A DNA stretch of 64,000 nt from Corynebacterium pseudokroppenstedtii (GTDB taxonomy: Bacteria > Actinomycetota > Actinomycetes > Mycobacteriales > Mycobacteriaceae): NCBI RefSeq assembly GCF_019754945.1, contig NZ_JAEUWU010000002.1, positions 1 to 64,000 on the forward strand, read 5' to 3'. The notes under the pieces were generated by a model. It was not told where the DNA came from and did no database searches. It was given only the letters and a program-made list of their open reading frames with translations. Below, in pieces: positions 25,143 to 34,618 of the stretch (within the stretch, counting starts at the first letter, position 1; each line of letters starts with the position of its first letter). Made by a program: the position numbers and the translations under genes.

Positions 25143-25988
25143 GTGGCTGGCATGGAGAACCTACCGGATAACGACACCGCTTCCGATACCCCTACCCCAT
25201 CACCCCATGTCGCGCCGCTCTCGGATGATCCGACATCGTGCGCTATGGCATTCCGTAACCTCTACAAAGCTTTCCGCGGAAAACCAGCTGTTAATCAATT
25301 GAACTTGGACATTCCTCGCGGGAGTTTTTATGGTCTCGTCGGCCCTAATGGTGCGGGAAAGACCACAGCGATCACGATGTCCACCGGTCTTCTCCGCCCG
25401 GACCAGGGTTCCGTATGGGTCAATGGAATTAATGTGTGGGATAAGCCCGCAGCCGCAAAAGCAACATTCGGGCTCTTGGCTGATGGTTTACCCACCTTTG
25501 ATCGTTTGTCAGGAAAAGAACTTCTCCAATTTTCTGGTGCTCTGCGCGGAATGGATGAGGGAATCATCGAGAAACGCGCTAATGAATTACTCGATGTTCT
25601 CGATCTCAAAGAATCCGCAAATAAAATTGTCGCTGATTATTCGGCCGGCATGACAAAGAAGATTCTTCTGGCTCAGGCACTTATTCACCGCCCCGAACTT
25701 CTTATTCTCGACGAGCCGCTGGAAGCTGTTGACCCCGTATCGGCTCAAGTTATCCGATCGATTTTGACGACGTATGTCAAAGCCGGGGGAACTGTCATTA
25801 TGAGCTCGCATGTGATGGAAGTTGTTGAGGGGCTGTGCGATCACGTTGCGATTATGCAAAATGGCAGGGTTTTGGCTAGCGGAACAACCGATGAGGTGCG
25901 CAATGGATCGAGTTTGACCGATACATTCCTCAACCTCGTCGGTGGCGGGCGACTCGCTGAAGGAAGTTTGGGGTGGTTAGCATCATGA
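25143..25988 (+). CDS. ABC transporter ATP-binding protein
   Basis: The 281-residue ATPase has Walker A (GPNGAGKTTA at about residue 66), the signature (DYSAGMTKKILLAQAL) and Walker B (LLILDEPLEAVDP). The signature YSAGM instead of SGGQ, and the DUF-type 'LLxDELPTFDRLSGKELLQF' layout, are like drug or polymer exporters of the CcmA/NodI type. A GTG at 25143 and an ATG at 25152 (MENLPDNDTAS) are both possible starts. Its stop overlaps the permease start by ATGA, so the two form an operon. The substrate is unknown. Confidence 0.85.
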   Translation: MAGMENLPDNDTASDTPTPSPHVAPLSDDPTSCAMAFRNLYKAFRGKPAVNQLNLDIPRGSFYGLVGPNGAGKTTAITMSTGLLRPDQGSVWVNGINVWDKPAAAKATFGLLADGLPTFDRLSGKELLQFSGALRGMDEGIIEKRANELLDVLDLKESANKIVADYSAGMTKKILLAQALIHRPELLILDEPLEAVDPVSAQVIRSILTTYVKAGGTVIMSSHVMEVVEGLCDHVAIMQNGRVLASGTTDEVRNGSSLTDTFLNLVGGGRLAEGSLGWLAS

Positions 25989-27733
25989 GCCAGCCGATTA
26001 ATCCGAATAAAGCGGAGCCTGTAGCGGGTTCTCCCACGACACGTGCTCAATCCGCGTCCCCGTCTCAGCCATTTCACGCTAGCGATAAGGAAATCCGTTC
26101 TGCGGTTTTCCGCTTGCATATGCGCTTATGGAAGAAGTCCTGGTACGAGGGAGCGAGTCAATGGATTCTTGTGATTATGACGACGCTGTACGCAATAGGG
26201 GGAGTCGCGTTTACGGCCAGCTATTGCGTCGATATTGCCCGTAAAACGGGCCGGTTTTCAGCGGCTGCGGTCGGAGCGCACCCGGCGAGCGATATGAGTG
26301 GGCCTATCGCCGACAATCCGTGGACCGCCTTCGCGGCACTCGGAGCCACTACCCTCCTTGTGTTGGCTTTTATATGGCCAGCTGGGGAAAATACGGTTCT
26401 GCCAGCTAAGTTAGCGCAATTCCCTCTTAAACCTTCGTCGCTGGTGAGAGCGTTACTGCCCACCATCGTTGTTCAAAGTCGTGCGATTATTGCTATTGGT
26501 GTCACTATAGCCACGATGGTCGCTGTCATTATGTCAGGTAATGCGACTGGTCAATGGTTCACGGCGACCATTGGGATCGTCGGATTAATTTTGGGTATTT
26601 CGTGTCTCCTCGTTATTAATCAAGCACTGATTGTGACGTCGAATTCTAGTGGAGGTAACCGTTCACGCCGGAACTGGCTCTATTTCATTGGCACATTTCT
26701 GTTCCTCTTTGTTTTTATTGTTATTCAGGTTTTCGCTTCGGGCTTCGCCTCCTCGGTAACCGACACTATTCTGAAGTGGGTTATTCGCATTGCAGGCTGG
26801 ACACCTCTAGCTTCAGGCCCGGCGATGATAGACGACGCCGCTCAGCACGCGTGGATTAGCCTCGTTGTCCGGACCGTCCTCACAGTTGTTTTCATTATTG
26901 CCGGCCTATATCTGTGGTCGCGATCAGTCGATCGTGATTTCGCATCCGCCGCCAATACGTCGGGAGAATCTGAAGATGTTTCCCCTCGAGACTCTTTTTA
27001 CCTCCGTGGAGTTCCCCACACTGTCGTCGGCGCGCTATTCTCACGTCAGTTGAAGTATTGGGTGAGAGATAACCGGTTTAAATACGCCATTTTGAGTTTC
27101 CCAATCATGGCGCTCATTTTCTTGATTATGGGGATTGCCACGGGAAACAATGGTTTAATCGTCGGTTCCCTGTATATTGCGATTGTCGGTAGCTCTAACT
27201 TCGCTTCGAATGATATCGGTATGGATGGTCCAGCTAACTGGGTTCATATGGCAGCTGGAACACGCGGAAAAGATATCGTTACTGCTCGCGCTATTGCAGT
27301 CATTATTTTCGATGTCCTGTTGCTGGTTCCCTGCCTGGTCATCATGGTGATTTTCGCGGATTTCACCCCCAACCAGAAAGCGATTATTGCGGGCGCGTGC
27401 CTCGGTGGAGTTTTTGCAGGTCCCGCGGTCGGCTTATTTCTCTCCGCCTATAACCCCTTCCCCGCTGTCAAACCCGGCGTTAATACAATGAGGAACAACG
27501 GACGTCAATCTGGCCCTGCCTTCGTGGCAATGCTTATTGCACTGGCCGCATTCACCATTATTCTTGGTCCGGCGGTTGCTGTTCCACTTATTGGCCTCAC
27601 CGGTGCTTGGTTTGCGGCGGCATATTCCCTGATTGTGGGCCTCGCGATGCTCGCTGGCTCCATTGCCCTGTCCGCAAAGCGAATTGATTCGCACTATCCC
27701 GAGATTTTCGCGAAAGTCCGGAAATTCTTATAG
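25985..27733 (+). CDS. ABC transporter permease
   Basis: The ATG at 25985 overlaps the ATPase stop. The 582-residue product has about 12 hydrophobic helices in two halves of six, with a longer loop near residue 320-340, so one polypeptide could form the whole membrane part. Many corynebacteria carry an ABC exporter of this architecture; the substrate is unknown. Placement next to ESX-4 is found in related genomes but need not mean a shared role. Confidence 0.82.
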   Translation: MSQPINPNKAEPVAGSPTTRAQSASPSQPFHASDKEIRSAVFRLHMRLWKKSWYEGASQWILVIMTTLYAIGGVAFTASYCVDIARKTGRFSAAAVGAHPASDMSGPIADNPWTAFAALGATTLLVLAFIWPAGENTVLPAKLAQFPLKPSSLVRALLPTIVVQSRAIIAIGVTIATMVAVIMSGNATGQWFTATIGIVGLILGISCLLVINQALIVTSNSSGGNRSRRNWLYFIGTFLFLFVFIVIQVFASGFASSVTDTILKWVIRIAGWTPLASGPAMIDDAAQHAWISLVVRTVLTVVFIIAGLYLWSRSVDRDFASAANTSGESEDVSPRDSFYLRGVPHTVVGALFSRQLKYWVRDNRFKYAILSFPIMALIFLIMGIATGNNGLIVGSLYIAIVGSSNFASNDIGMDGPANWVHMAAGTRGKDIVTARAIAVIIFDVLLLVPCLVIMVIFADFTPNQKAIIAGACLGGVFAGPAVGLFLSAYNPFPAVKPGVNTMRNNGRQSGPAFVAMLIALAAFTIILGPAVAVPLIGLTGAWFAAAYSLIVGLAMLAGSIALSAKRIDSHYPEIFAKVRKFL

Positions 27734-27815
27734 CCTTTCCGCTTTCCAGAATCTCTTATAAGATTGCTCTGGCCACTCAACGGCGGCCACCTTTCTTATT
27801 TTTTAAGGGGTATCT

Positions 27816-28841
27816 ATGGGGGATTTTTTCGTCGTCATCGCCTGCGTCGGCCCGATATTTATCGGATTATTCTGGCGATGGCCGTGGGGCTCAACCACAG
27901 GATCGACTCGTGCAGGCTACGGCACATCTAACGCTGCCGGCCAGAGCTCAGCGATCATCGAGCTCTATCCCCTCACTCATGCGTATTCCGCTCCCGTGAT
28001 GCTCGCAGTCCTCCACCGTGTTGTCCGTTGCCCGATCATGCTGAGCTCGACGCCACATACTGGTACCGACGTTATCGCTGGCTGGGACAGCCGTTCTTCC
28101 GTTCGGCCAACCAACACGTGGCGACTCTTTGTGGAGCTACCCACCGCAGATCCGTCCCAGGTCATCTCATATATTCACAGTTGCGGGTGGCAAGCCTGGG
28201 TTTCTCCCGACGCTGGCCAAGAACCTGGATGGGATGGCTACCTTCGCGACGTCCGCGCACTGGCTGAGGATGGTCAGAACAGTCCAGACAGCCAGGCTCT
28301 GCATAGTCGGGCTAGCGTTGCGACTGGTTCGGTGGCCCTTCACGATTCATCTGGCCGGATCGCCATCGTCTCGAGCAGCGCCGAACAGGCCGGCGATCGC
28401 TCTTTGCAGTATAGGGCTGCCGAACGTTTGGCCGATTGCGTTCGAGCAGCTGGTCGTCGCGTTACTGTCATCACTGATTCGCCCGGCGAGTGGGTATCAA
28501 CCAAATTCACGATCGTCGTTCCTCCTGAAGGTGGAACAACGTCCGATAGCCAGGGCGGGGAATGCGATCACAATTCGATTTTCGACGCAGCGCAGCGTCA
28601 ATCGTCGCCACGAACTAGTTCACTTCATCCAAAAAGCGACGCTGACCTGGAGATTTGGGACTGCAGCGACGCCTCTATCACGTGGGCGATCACGCACGGT
28701 TCGGCGGAGACGATTATCGATATTGTCCGACGGCCCGATTCGCAGCGGTGGCGGGAGGCCCACACCGTCATGGATGCGTCCGACCTTCTGCGGTTAATCG
28801 AGCGACCGGATACCCCGAGTTTGCTCCGCACGGGCAGCTAA
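27816..28841 (+). CDS. Unknown membrane-anchored protein near ESX-4 (possible EccE-like)
   Basis: A good ribosome site (AAGGGG) precedes the ATG. The 341-residue product has a single hydrophobic start (MGDFFVVIACVGPIFIGLFW) and a large soluble part without a recognised family. A tryptophan/glycine-rich piece (SYIHSCGWQAWVSPDAGQEP) and a sugar-nuclease-like low-complexity middle are visible. The gene lies where some ESX-4 loci carry eccE, and EccE proteins also have an N-terminal membrane part and a soluble domain, so EccE is possible but not supported by motifs. It overlaps the end of truA by 48 bases, convergently. Confidence 0.6.
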   Translation: MGDFFVVIACVGPIFIGLFWRWPWGSTTGSTRAGYGTSNAAGQSSAIIELYPLTHAYSAPVMLAVLHRVVRCPIMLSSTPHTGTDVIAGWDSRSSVRPTNTWRLFVELPTADPSQVISYIHSCGWQAWVSPDAGQEPGWDGYLRDVRALAEDGQNSPDSQALHSRASVATGSVALHDSSGRIAIVSSSAEQAGDRSLQYRAAERLADCVRAAGRRVTVITDSPGEWVSTKFTIVVPPEGGTTSDSQGGECDHNSIFDAAQRQSSPRTSSLHPKSDADLEIWDCSDASITWAITHGSAETIIDIVRRPDSQRWREAHTVMDASDLLRLIERPDTPSLLRTGS

Positions 28842-29690
28842 CTCATCTTCAGCAGGGTAATCGACGCCCGTTAGCGTCAGTCCGTCCGCCGGAGCGACAG
28901 GAACCATGGGATGTCGCGAATCATGGGCCAGCATGTCCTCCATGAACCCATCCGGCCGCTTCCCCTCCCCCACAGCTAGAGACGCGCCGACGATGGAACG
29001 CACCATGTTCCAGCAAAACGCGTCGGCCGTCACGTGTGCCTCATAGACGTCCGGCTCCGCTGCCGTGGACACCTCATGCCATGAGAAATGCTGCAGATCA
29101 CGGATGGTGGTGGCATGGGGACGTGCGCGACAGAACGCAGCAAAATCGTGGAGGCCGACGAGAACCTCAGCCGCGTTGTTCATCGCATCAAGGTCCACTG
29201 GCCGGCCCCACACAGCGGTGTCACGAGCCCGCGTCGGCAAGGCCCCGGCGCGATTCGTCGTCACTCGATACACGTAATGGCGACAGAGGGCGGAAAAACG
29301 GGCGTCGAAACCGTCGGGCGCAAAGGAACACGCGCGAATGCGGACATCGGGGCGCAGCAATCGGGCGAAGCGTGAAACCAATGTCGACGGATCGTTGTGA
29401 ATACTCCGTGTGTTCAGGATGTCGCGTGGAATATCAACATGTGCCACCTGGCCCGAGGCGTGAACCCCCGCATCCGTCCGACCAGCTACAACGAGCTGGA
29501 CCGGCTGGCGCACTACCGTCTCGAAAGCCTGCTCAATATCACCCTGAACCGAGCGAACATCATTTTGACGGGCCCACCCGTGAAAGTCGGTGCCGTCATA
29601 CGCGATGTCAAGGCGGAGGCGCACCAGGTCGTTCGTGGTGTCGGTATGCTCCGGTCCCGGTTGTGCGGTGACGTTGTCATTCGGAATCAC
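28794..29690 (-). CDS. truA: tRNA pseudouridine(38-40) synthase
   Basis: TruA converts U38-U40 of tRNA anticodon arms to pseudouridine. The 298-residue protein contains the catalytic-aspartate motif VVAGRTDAGVHASGQVAHVD, plus GTDFHGWARQ and the C-terminal motif FCWNMVRSIVG. GTG at 29690 is the likely start. It normally follows rplQ in actinobacteria; here a set of lipoprotein genes and a glycosyltransferase are inserted between them. Confidence 0.95.
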   Translation of the reverse strand: MIPNDNVTAQPGPEHTDTTNDLVRLRLDIAYDGTDFHGWARQNDVRSVQGDIEQAFETVVRQPVQLVVAGRTDAGVHASGQVAHVDIPRDILNTRSIHNDPSTLVSRFARLLRPDVRIRACSFAPDGFDARFSALCRHYVYRVTTNRAGALPTRARDTAVWGRPVDLDAMNNAAEVLVGLHDFAAFCRARPHATTIRDLQHFSWHEVSTAAEPDVYEAHVTADAFCWNMVRSIVGASLAVGEGKRPDGFMEDMLAHDSRHPMVPVAPADGLTLTGVDYPAEDELAARAEQTRGIRSLD

Positions 29691-29815
29691 GCTGACACTG
29701 TAGCTGTTAGAGGCTGCAATCTGTTAGACACTTCATAAAGCAGCACTGATGGGACTCGGCGATGAATCTTGGTGCCCGAACCCATATTTTCTAATCCTTC
29801 ACATCTGCTGATTTA

Positions 29816-30517
29816 GTGAGTAATGATAAAACTATGAATTTCCCCTCATTGCTCCCCGAATCAAAGCCCCCTGCTCGTAAACCGTTCGGCGCGCGTAAAC
29901 GGGTCGCTACGCTCTGTTTGAGTGCTGCCCTGGGCACAGTACTCGTCGGCTGTAACTCGAACGATGACGACAACAGCTCATCAACAACGACCTCGATAAC
30001 CACATCGACAAAGACAACTTCTGCTCCATCGAGTACCCACAGCAGCACCGCGGGCAATTCGATGAACCCGACTCTTGACGGTTCGGAGAACAACCAATCC
30101 AACCCCGATGTTGAAAGCTCAGACGCTGACTCGGAGGCAGAAGAAAACAACGCGGACACTGAGAATCAGGCTGCCGTTGATGTCCCCTCATGGGTGGTTG
30201 GTCGTTGGGAGGGACACCGACGACTCCTCGAAATAAATCCGGATGGCTCTGGGAAACTAGTAGCCGATCCCCCCACAGGAGTGGGAGCTACTAAGGAAAC
30301 TCTTCAACTCATAGATTCCTCCGGAGACGGTGGAAAAGGGACCATAACTGTCAAGGTGGTTAGTAGCCAGAATGCCAGCGGGGATACTACCGGAACTATC
30401 TACCCTTTCGAAGTAGAAAACGGTATAGCGAGTGACCGAGGGTCTGAACCCTTCTGCAACTCGAAACTGCCTGAATATAAGGCCGAATACGGGACAATGC
30501 CCATGTGTGGTGCCTGA
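29816..30517 (+). CDS. Lipoprotein, paralogue 1
   Basis: This exported protein has a lipobox (GTVLVGC) at the end of its signal sequence, a Ser/Thr-rich and acidic linker, and a C-terminal domain of about 90 residues that starts WVVGRWEGHRRLLEINPDGS. That domain is shared with the next two genes (W-x-GH-R-x-L-x-I-x-PDG-x-G) and ends with a Cys-Gly-Ala tail (MCGA). The GTG at 29816 and ATG at 29834 are alternative starts. The function is unknown; the linker suggests a surface protein extending through the cell wall. Its upstream region lacks the module shared by the next two paralogues. Confidence 0.7.
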   Translation: MSNDKTMNFPSLLPESKPPARKPFGARKRVATLCLSAALGTVLVGCNSNDDDNSSSTTTSITTSTKTTSAPSSTHSSTAGNSMNPTLDGSENNQSNPDVESSDADSEAEENNADTENQAAVDVPSWVVGRWEGHRRLLEINPDGSGKLVADPPTGVGATKETLQLIDSSGDGGKGTITVKVVSSQNASGDTTGTIYPFEVENGIASDRGSEPFCNSKLPEYKAEYGTMPMCGA

Positions 30518-30610
30518 CGACGTAAGACGACACGGCATTTACTCATCCACTCATGTGTCCATGAGGCCCCGCGGCCGTTCAATCAATCGCCCCTCCCCCT
30601 GCTCCCCATT

Positions 30611-30719
30611 TGTGATCGGATTGTGACCTCGAAGAACCCGCCACGATGCAATAATTAATACAGCATAGTATTCAACTTGCCATGGACATCACCCAGGCTA
30701 AACCGATAGCCGTGGCTAT
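30611..30719 (+). promoter_or_regulatory. Regulatory module ahead of lipoprotein paralogue 2
   Basis: TGTGATCGGATTGTGACC at 30611 has two TGTGA half-sites ten bases apart. CCACGATGCAATAATTAATA follows (30641-30660), and the dyad ATAGCC-GT-GGCTAT lies at 30706-30719. A close copy of all three parts occurs at 31552-31660 ahead of the third paralogue. The dyad lies in the transcribed leader and could be an operator or an RNA hairpin. Confidence 0.5.
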
Positions 30720-30777
30720 GTGGCTGCGTGGTGTCTTGTCCCATCTCCGCTAGGTCTTCCAAGGAGGACACAGGTCC

Positions 30778-31455
30778 ATGCACACCGCTCATCGCCACAT
30801 ATCAGGGTTCAAACGTTTTACCGTCATCAGCGTCATCGCTGCCGCTGGTTTTAGCCTGGCAGCATGTTCAGATGACGGGTCGTCGTCCACTGACTCCAGC
30901 TCTGTCTCATCATCTAGTAGCTCGTCGTCATCATCTCCATCGAGTTCCTCGTCCAGCACTCCGTCGTCATCATCGACGGCGACGTCGACAAGCGCGGAGC
31001 CAACGCCCGACGACCGGGCCGACAATCCACAAAGACAGCAACCTCCTGTTGCGAATGAGGCAGGAGGTGGCGCTGGTGGAGCAGCTGCTGCTACCGGCCA
31101 AGGAATCGGATGGGCTGTTGGCAGTTGGGTTGGGCATGGTCGAACCCTAAAGATTCAGCCGGATGGGACTGGCCAGTTTATCGGTCGCGACGGTGCTGTC
31201 GCGAAGGATTTCGACGCAACCGTGACCGTGAATTCGGCGACAGGTGATCCGTCGAACGGCACCATCACTGCCACAGTGGATAGCAGTGAACCTCAAGGAA
31301 CTCGATACGACGACATGCTCAAGCCCGGGACGCCGATCACGTTCACGGTGAAGGACGGCGTTGCGACAGATTCCGTGATCCAGACGACAGTCTGCAACTA
31401 CGATTCGCCCGCATATACGTCCACACACAGTGATCAGAGTGAATGCGGAGCATAG
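30778..31455 (+). CDS. Lipoprotein, paralogue 2
   Basis: A strong ribosome site (AAGGAGGA) precedes the ATG at 30778. The signal sequence ends with lipobox SLAAC, followed by a very long serine tract (about 45 residues, mostly Ser with Thr, Pro and Ala), then the shared C-terminal domain beginning WAVGSWVGHGRTLKIQPDGT. It ends DQSECGA. It is closest to paralogue 3 in sequence and in its upstream region. The serine tract is variable among the three and would span the cell wall. Confidence 0.75.
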   Translation: MHTAHRHISGFKRFTVISVIAAAGFSLAACSDDGSSSTDSSSVSSSSSSSSSSPSSSSSSTPSSSSTATSTSAEPTPDDRADNPQRQQPPVANEAGGGAGGAAAATGQGIGWAVGSWVGHGRTLKIQPDGTGQFIGRDGAVAKDFDATVTVNSATGDPSNGTITATVDSSEPQGTRYDDMLKPGTPITFTVKDGVATDSVIQTTVCNYDSPAYTSTHSDQSECGA

Positions 31456-31551
31456 GCGAACGTACTTCTGACGGCTGATGCGCACGTTCAATCATGCGCT
31501 CAGCCCTCGTCCCGCTCTCATTCTGCCCGACCTCATTGCGCCCGATCTCAT

Positions 31552-31660
31552 TGTGATCGGATTGTGACCCTGGATCCCCCTCCACGATGCCATAATTGAC
31601 GCGGGACAGTACTGAACTCCAAAGGCATCACCAAAAAGCGGGCCAGATAGCCCTGGCTAT
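31552..31660 (+). promoter_or_regulatory. Regulatory module ahead of lipoprotein paralogue 3
   Basis: TGTGATCGGATTGTGACC at 31552, CCACGATGCCATAATTGA at about 31582 and the dyad ATAGCC-CT-GGCTAT at 31647-31660 repeat the order at 30611. Conservation of the dyad loop spacing suggests selection rather than chance. Confidence 0.5.
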
Positions 31661-31719
31661 CAGGCCTATGTGGTGCCCTATCCCATCACTGCTATTCCTA
31701 CCAAGGGGGACACTTCTTC

Positions 31720-32307
31720 ATGCACAATACTCATCGCCGTCGTTCAGGCTTCACGCGTTGTGCCGCCATCGGCGTTATCGCTGCCGCGGGCTTTAGCCTG
31801 GCAGCATGTTCGAGCGACGGGTCTTCATCCGCTGAGTCCAGCTCAGAAACATCATCATCGACGACGTCAACCAGCTCCGATCCCACTTCCGACGACAAAG
31901 CCGCAACTCCGGGCGCACAGGATTCTCAGGTCGGGGATAAGGCGGCCGATGGACCCGCCGGATGGGCTGCCGGCGATTGGTCTGGACATGGCCGTAGCCT
32001 AAAGATTCAGCCTGATGGGACAGGGAAGTTCGTCGGTTACTACGGAGCGATGGGTAAGGATTACGACGCAACGGTCACGGTGGACTCGGTAAATGGCGAC
32101 GCGTCCAACGGGACCATCATGGCGACGGTGAAGAGCATCGAGCCCCAAGGGAATAAATACGATGGCATGTTGAAGCCCGGGACGCCGATCACGTTCACCG
32201 TCGAGGACGGCGTGGCAACCGATTCAGTGATCAAGACGGCGGTCTGCGACTATGACTCGCCCGCATATAAGGCAACGCACAGTGATCGGACTGAATGTGG
32301 AGCATAA
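31720..32307 (+). CDS. Lipoprotein, paralogue 3
   Basis: The ATG follows AAGGGGGA. The signal sequence ends at lipobox SLAACS, the linker is short and Ser/Thr-rich, and the C-terminal domain starts WAAGDWSGHGRSLKIQPDGT and ends RTECGA. The domain is about 90 percent like paralogue 2 by eye over long stretches. All three genes look like tandem duplicates. No function is known; a host-facing or wall-binding role is only inferred from the architecture. Confidence 0.75.
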   Translation: MHNTHRRRSGFTRCAAIGVIAAAGFSLAACSSDGSSSAESSSETSSSTTSTSSDPTSDDKAATPGAQDSQVGDKAADGPAGWAAGDWSGHGRSLKIQPDGTGKFVGYYGAMGKDYDATVTVDSVNGDASNGTIMATVKSIEPQGNKYDGMLKPGTPITFTVEDGVATDSVIKTAVCDYDSPAYKATHSDRTECGA

Positions 32308-32468
32308 CCGCAGGTAAGTGTAGCGAACATAAATAAGGCGGGCCCAATCTGCCGTAATACTAGACCGTCAGTAAAGAATATAAAGAATAGGAGAATAATA
32401 ATTCGCCGTTAATACTCGACGACTGATGTGTGGATATCCGGCGCTGTCCGGAGTGAGGAGACTGCACA

Positions 32469-33899
32469 ATGCCCCGGTGTGCCCCAACGAAAGCGACGTC
32501 CCGCACGTCAACTCATGCTAGACATGCGTCCCACAAAACAGACGTTGATAACGGCGCGAACCACCGACACTCCGTGCAACAACCCCGTCGCAAACACCAG
32601 TCCAACTATGACTGGAAGAGTAAACCTCGGCCCCACGCCCATAGCCCACTTCAGAATATCCATGGTCCGACGGTCGCAGCCTGGGCGTTTTGCCTGGTAA
32701 CAGTACTGTGGCGGAGTTTTATCAAGCCATTCAACACTCCGGACCGAGTGGACGATTTCTCCAACCTCCACAGAGCGTTAGTTAACTTCGTCCACGGGCA
32801 TCCGGTGTACATCGAAGACTTATCGACACGGGCCCCTCATTACTTGTATTCTCCTGGCGCCACGGTTCTTCTTTCGCCCGTGGGGTTGATATCAAGTGAT
32901 GTAGAAACATCCCGCTGGTGGTTTATTCTGGCAAACTCCGCCGCCATCATCGTCGGAATAGCTCTTCTTTTCCGTGTTGCGGAACACACATTAGGTGATT
33001 TTCTGTTTCCAGCAGCGGTGACGGCGGCATACTTCACTGAAAACGTTACGAATACTCTGACATTTTCCAACGTTAACGGGATCTGTTTTCTTGTTCTTGC
33101 TGTCGCCCTAAGCGGCCTTATTAAAGAAAAAACAATTCACGCAGGTCTTGCTATCGGATTCCTCGGTTTGATCAAACCATTTTTCTTTGTCCTACTCCTC
33201 CTTGTGGTCGTGCAACGAATGTGGAAGTCGCTCGGAATCGCAGTGGCGGTGCCCATAGTCTTTAACATTCTCGGCTATATCCTTGTTAAAGACGCTGACG
33301 TTTACCGCACGACATTAATGCCGTACATAAGAACGCCCCGGGAGTATGCAAACTTATCTATCGTGGGCGTAGGTTTAGCTCAGCACTGGCCGGGGATCGC
33401 GGTGTTTCTCCTTCGCACGATAGTTGTCATTGCGGGGCTTCTCGCCGTTTATCTAGCTCGGAAGTATTACGCATCGAAGCCCCAGGTGTTTGTACCGATA
33501 GCATCAACCGCGCTACTCCTCGCTACTATCTTGGCCGGAAGTTTAGGACAGCAGTATTACACCCTATTCTTCGTCCCCGTTTTAGCTACGATCAAGTATT
33601 GGGGTTGGGTTGATGGCGCGGTCCTCGGTGCAGGCTTTGCATCAATTCTTCCCATGAATCCCTTTATTTCTTCACCTAGTCATGTGGTGGGAGTGATTCT
33701 TTTTTCGTGGACTATGCTCTCGTGGCTCGTCTTGCTTATCGGCACCGTATTAATTGGTGGCAAGAATTATTGTTTAACGGCCGACGACAAAGATAGGTCG
33801 GCAGCGAGCAATGGAAACGGAAAATCCAGAACACCACGCCACAATGAACGCCGCAGATCGAAGCCAACCGGCACGGCACCATCCGCAACAATAGGCTGA
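32469..33899 (+). CDS. Membrane glycosyltransferase, GT87/AftC-like
   Basis: The 476-residue protein has a long basic N-terminus (about 65 residues), then about 10 membrane helices, and a basic tail (PRHNERRRSKPTG). The first loop carries DRVDDFSNLHRALVNFVHG and APHYLYSPGATVLLSPVG, in which the conserved acidic pair and the Y-x-x-PP-like stretch are typical of GT87/DUF2029 polyprenyl-phosphate sugar transferases such as AftC and PimE. These add arabinose or mannose outside the membrane in wall polymer synthesis. The start follows GAGGAGACTGCACA. The long N-terminus has a different composition from the rest. Confidence 0.7.
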   Translation: MPRCAPTKATSRTSTHARHASHKTDVDNGANHRHSVQQPRRKHQSNYDWKSKPRPHAHSPLQNIHGPTVAAWAFCLVTVLWRSFIKPFNTPDRVDDFSNLHRALVNFVHGHPVYIEDLSTRAPHYLYSPGATVLLSPVGLISSDVETSRWWFILANSAAIIVGIALLFRVAEHTLGDFLFPAAVTAAYFTENVTNTLTFSNVNGICFLVLAVALSGLIKEKTIHAGLAIGFLGLIKPFFFVLLLLVVVQRMWKSLGIAVAVPIVFNILGYILVKDADVYRTTLMPYIRTPREYANLSIVGVGLAQHWPGIAVFLLRTIVVIAGLLAVYLARKYYASKPQVFVPIASTALLLATILAGSLGQQYYTLFFVPVLATIKYWGWVDGAVLGAGFASILPMNPFISSPSHVVGVILFSWTMLSWLVLLIGTVLIGGKNYCLTADDKDRSAASNGNGKSRTPRHNERRRSKPTGTAPSATIG

Positions 33900-33951
33900 G
33901 TTCGACCCGCCACAGTAGTCCACAAAACCAGGCACCCTAGACATAGCAAAA

Positions 33952-33983
33952 TGACCTGCGTGGAATCGTATCCATGCAGGTCA
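33952..33983. terminator. Terminator between glycosyltransferase gene and rplQ
   Basis: TGACCTGCGTGGA pairs with TCCATGCAGGTCA with one G-T step and a six-base loop. It is between two converging genes and can stop both, with weak T tracts on each side. Confidence 0.6.
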
Positions 33984-34044
33984 CTGTTGTATAAAGCGCT
34001 ATATTAGACTCACCGCAAACACGTCACGGCGAGCTCTTTGCGCT

Positions 34045-34485
34045 TTACTCCGCCTCGGAAGCTGCTTCTTCTTCAGCCTTCTTGGAAGCTGCGGCGCGGG
34101 TTGCGCGGCTGGCTTCGCTGGAGGCGAGTTCCTCGGTGACCAGGGAGATCTGCGACATGGGGGCGTTGTCGCCCTTGCGGTTCTCCAGCTTGATGATGCG
34201 GGTGTAGCCACCGTTGCGGTCGGCAACCTTCGGCGCGATGTCGTCGAAAAGTACAGAGATGATCTCTTTGTTCGGGATCAACTTCGCGACGTTGCGACGA
34301 TCAGCGAGGGTGCCGGACTTCGCCTTGGTGATGAGCTTCTCGGCGTACGGCCGCAGCAACTTAGCTTTGGCGTCTGTCGTGCGGATAGCGCCGTGTTCGA
34401 AAAGTTGGGCTGCCAGGTTGGAGAGGATCTTCCGCTGGTGGGATGGGGATCCTCCGAGCCGGGCTCCCTTCTTAGGGGTAGGCAT
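34045..34485 (-). CDS. rplQ: 50S ribosomal protein L17
   Basis: L17 (146 residues) is part of the large subunit around the exit tunnel. [20 protein letters not shown] is a typical start, and the acidic alanine-rich tail ([12 protein letters not shown]) is the actinobacterial extension. It is the last gene of the infA-rpsM-rpsK-rpsD-rpoA-rplQ cluster. Confidence 0.97.
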   Translation of the reverse strand: MPTPKKGARLGGSPSHQRKILSNLAAQLFEHGAIRTTDAKAKLLRPYAEKLITKAKSGTLADRRNVAKLIPNKEIISVLFDDIAPKVADRNGGYTRIIKLENRKGDNAPMSQISLVTEELASSEASRATRAAASKKAEEEAASEAE

Positions 34486-34618
34486 GGAATATTCTCCTCG
34501 TGACGATAAATTGTGAGCGACTTTTCTACTCGTCCGCCTCAGGCAAAAGCCCTTCCGGGGCCAACCCGGAATAACCGTTTGCCAATGCTGCGGAGGTCAG
34601 AGTAGGCGATACCACTAG

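Noticed and set aside
29816-32307. ESX substrates in the lipoprotein cluster
   Set aside because: The three proteins have lipoprotein signals and no WxG motif or YxxxD/E tail.
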